Shown here one piece after another: positions 63,842 to 64,000 of a stretch of 64,000 bases of DNA. Each line of letters opens with the position of its first letter. Within the stretch, counting starts at the first letter, position 1. Origin of the DNA: Thermohalobaculum sp963700775 (lineage in GTDB: Bacteria; Pseudomonadota; Alphaproteobacteria; Rhodobacterales; Rhodobacteraceae). The stretch is taken from assembly GCA_963700775.1 (NCBI GenBank), contig CAVOYU010000001.1, positions 496,001 to 560,000 of the forward strand. The letters run 5' to 3'. A program made the translations under genes and the position numbers. The notes below the pieces were generated by a model. It ran no database searches and was not told where the DNA came from. It saw only the letters and a list, made by a program, of their open reading frames with translations.

Positions 63842-64000
63842 TCAGCCCCGGCGCAGCCGGATCACCACGTCGACCCGCGCAATCCCGGCGCCTTGGGGCG
63901 GCTCGGGCAGGCGTTCGAACACCACCGATCCGTGCGGGGCGTCGGATAGCCGGCCCTCGTCCTCCCAGAAGAAGTGGGCGTGGTCGGAGACGTCGGTGTC
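63842..64000 (-). CDS. Fur-family regulator, Irr-like (C-terminal part)
   Basis: Only the last 52 residues lie in the window: SDHAHFFWEDEGRLSD, then GIARVDVVIRLRR before TGA (63842-63844). The layout matches the dimerisation domain of Irr (iron response regulator). The DHAHFF position corresponds to the HHH haem site of rhizobial Irr but has only two of the three His, as expected for Rhodobacterales. Controls iron-responsive genes if intact. Confidence 0.75.
   Translation of the reverse strand, partial: DTDVSDHAHFFWEDEGRLSDAPHGSVVFERLPEPPQGAGIARVDVVIRLRRG

Overview
The window looks like a chromosomal segment of a GC-rich alphaproteobacterium, most likely from or near the Rhodobacterales. This rests on very high GC, frequent GTG starts, many TRAP transporters, a CIRCE-controlled groES-groEL pair, the neighbour sets HAD(TIGR01459)-MaoC-ribF, DUF952-pyrD and hslO-NUDIX, and an Irr/Fur-like gene at the right edge. 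No rRNA, tRNA, CRISPR array or phage block was found.

Left part (1-35 kb) is accessory and catabolic. An IS5-family element enters from the left edge and has cut a small secreted-protein gene. Then come a glutathione transferase, a diaminopropionate ammonia-lyase, and a minus-strand operon (HyuA-like hydantoinase/oxoprolinase, SnoaL-like, GNAT, nitrilase-like amidohydrolase, RlmJ). Next is a TRAP transporter with an amidase and a 56-residue membrane protein, a multicopper oxidase, and a Tat-targeted small subunit with a GMC dehydrogenase. A second block holds an Asp/Glu racemase, a thiamine-PP enzyme, a DadA-like oxidase, a second TRAP system with fused Q-M permease, a D-2-hydroxyacid dehydrogenase and a Rieske oxygenase. 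A third block (29.5-34.8 kb) is a sugar-acid module: epimerase-type dehydrogenase, IlvD/Edd dehydratase, SDR, KDG kinase and KDPG aldolase, which together would take a sugar acid through 2-keto-3-deoxy intermediates to pyruvate and a triose phosphate.

The 35.4-37.6 kb segment is the oddest. A broken gene encodes a protein with a conserved-looking N-terminus, an alanine-rich heptad repeat (21-bp tandem repeats) and a helical/membrane C-terminus. It is bracketed by two ~160-bp direct copies of a mosaic palindromic repeat. A different ~90-bp repeat family occurs at 22.0 kb and, inverted, at 34.8 kb.

Right part (38-64 kb) is more housekeeping: a GMC oxidoreductase with an enolase-superfamily dehydratase, pyrD, an EamA exporter, an orphan amino-acid binding protein, a class III aminotransferase, groESL, a TraB/GumN protein, ribF, plsC and an LplT-like transporter, a YcgN-type Cys-cluster protein, threonine aldolase, hslO, NUDIX, an uncharacterised AAA+ ATPase divergent from an unknown protein, kynureninase and the Irr/Fur-like gene.

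Nine multi-frame genes were recognised. In eight of them the 12 reading-frame breaks I could localise are all single-base insertions (+1), five of them in one gene, while the protein downstream stays well conserved. The simplest reading is a consensus or assembly error. These genes are given as whole spans and typed pseudogene, with the break positions stated; in the cell they may well be intact.
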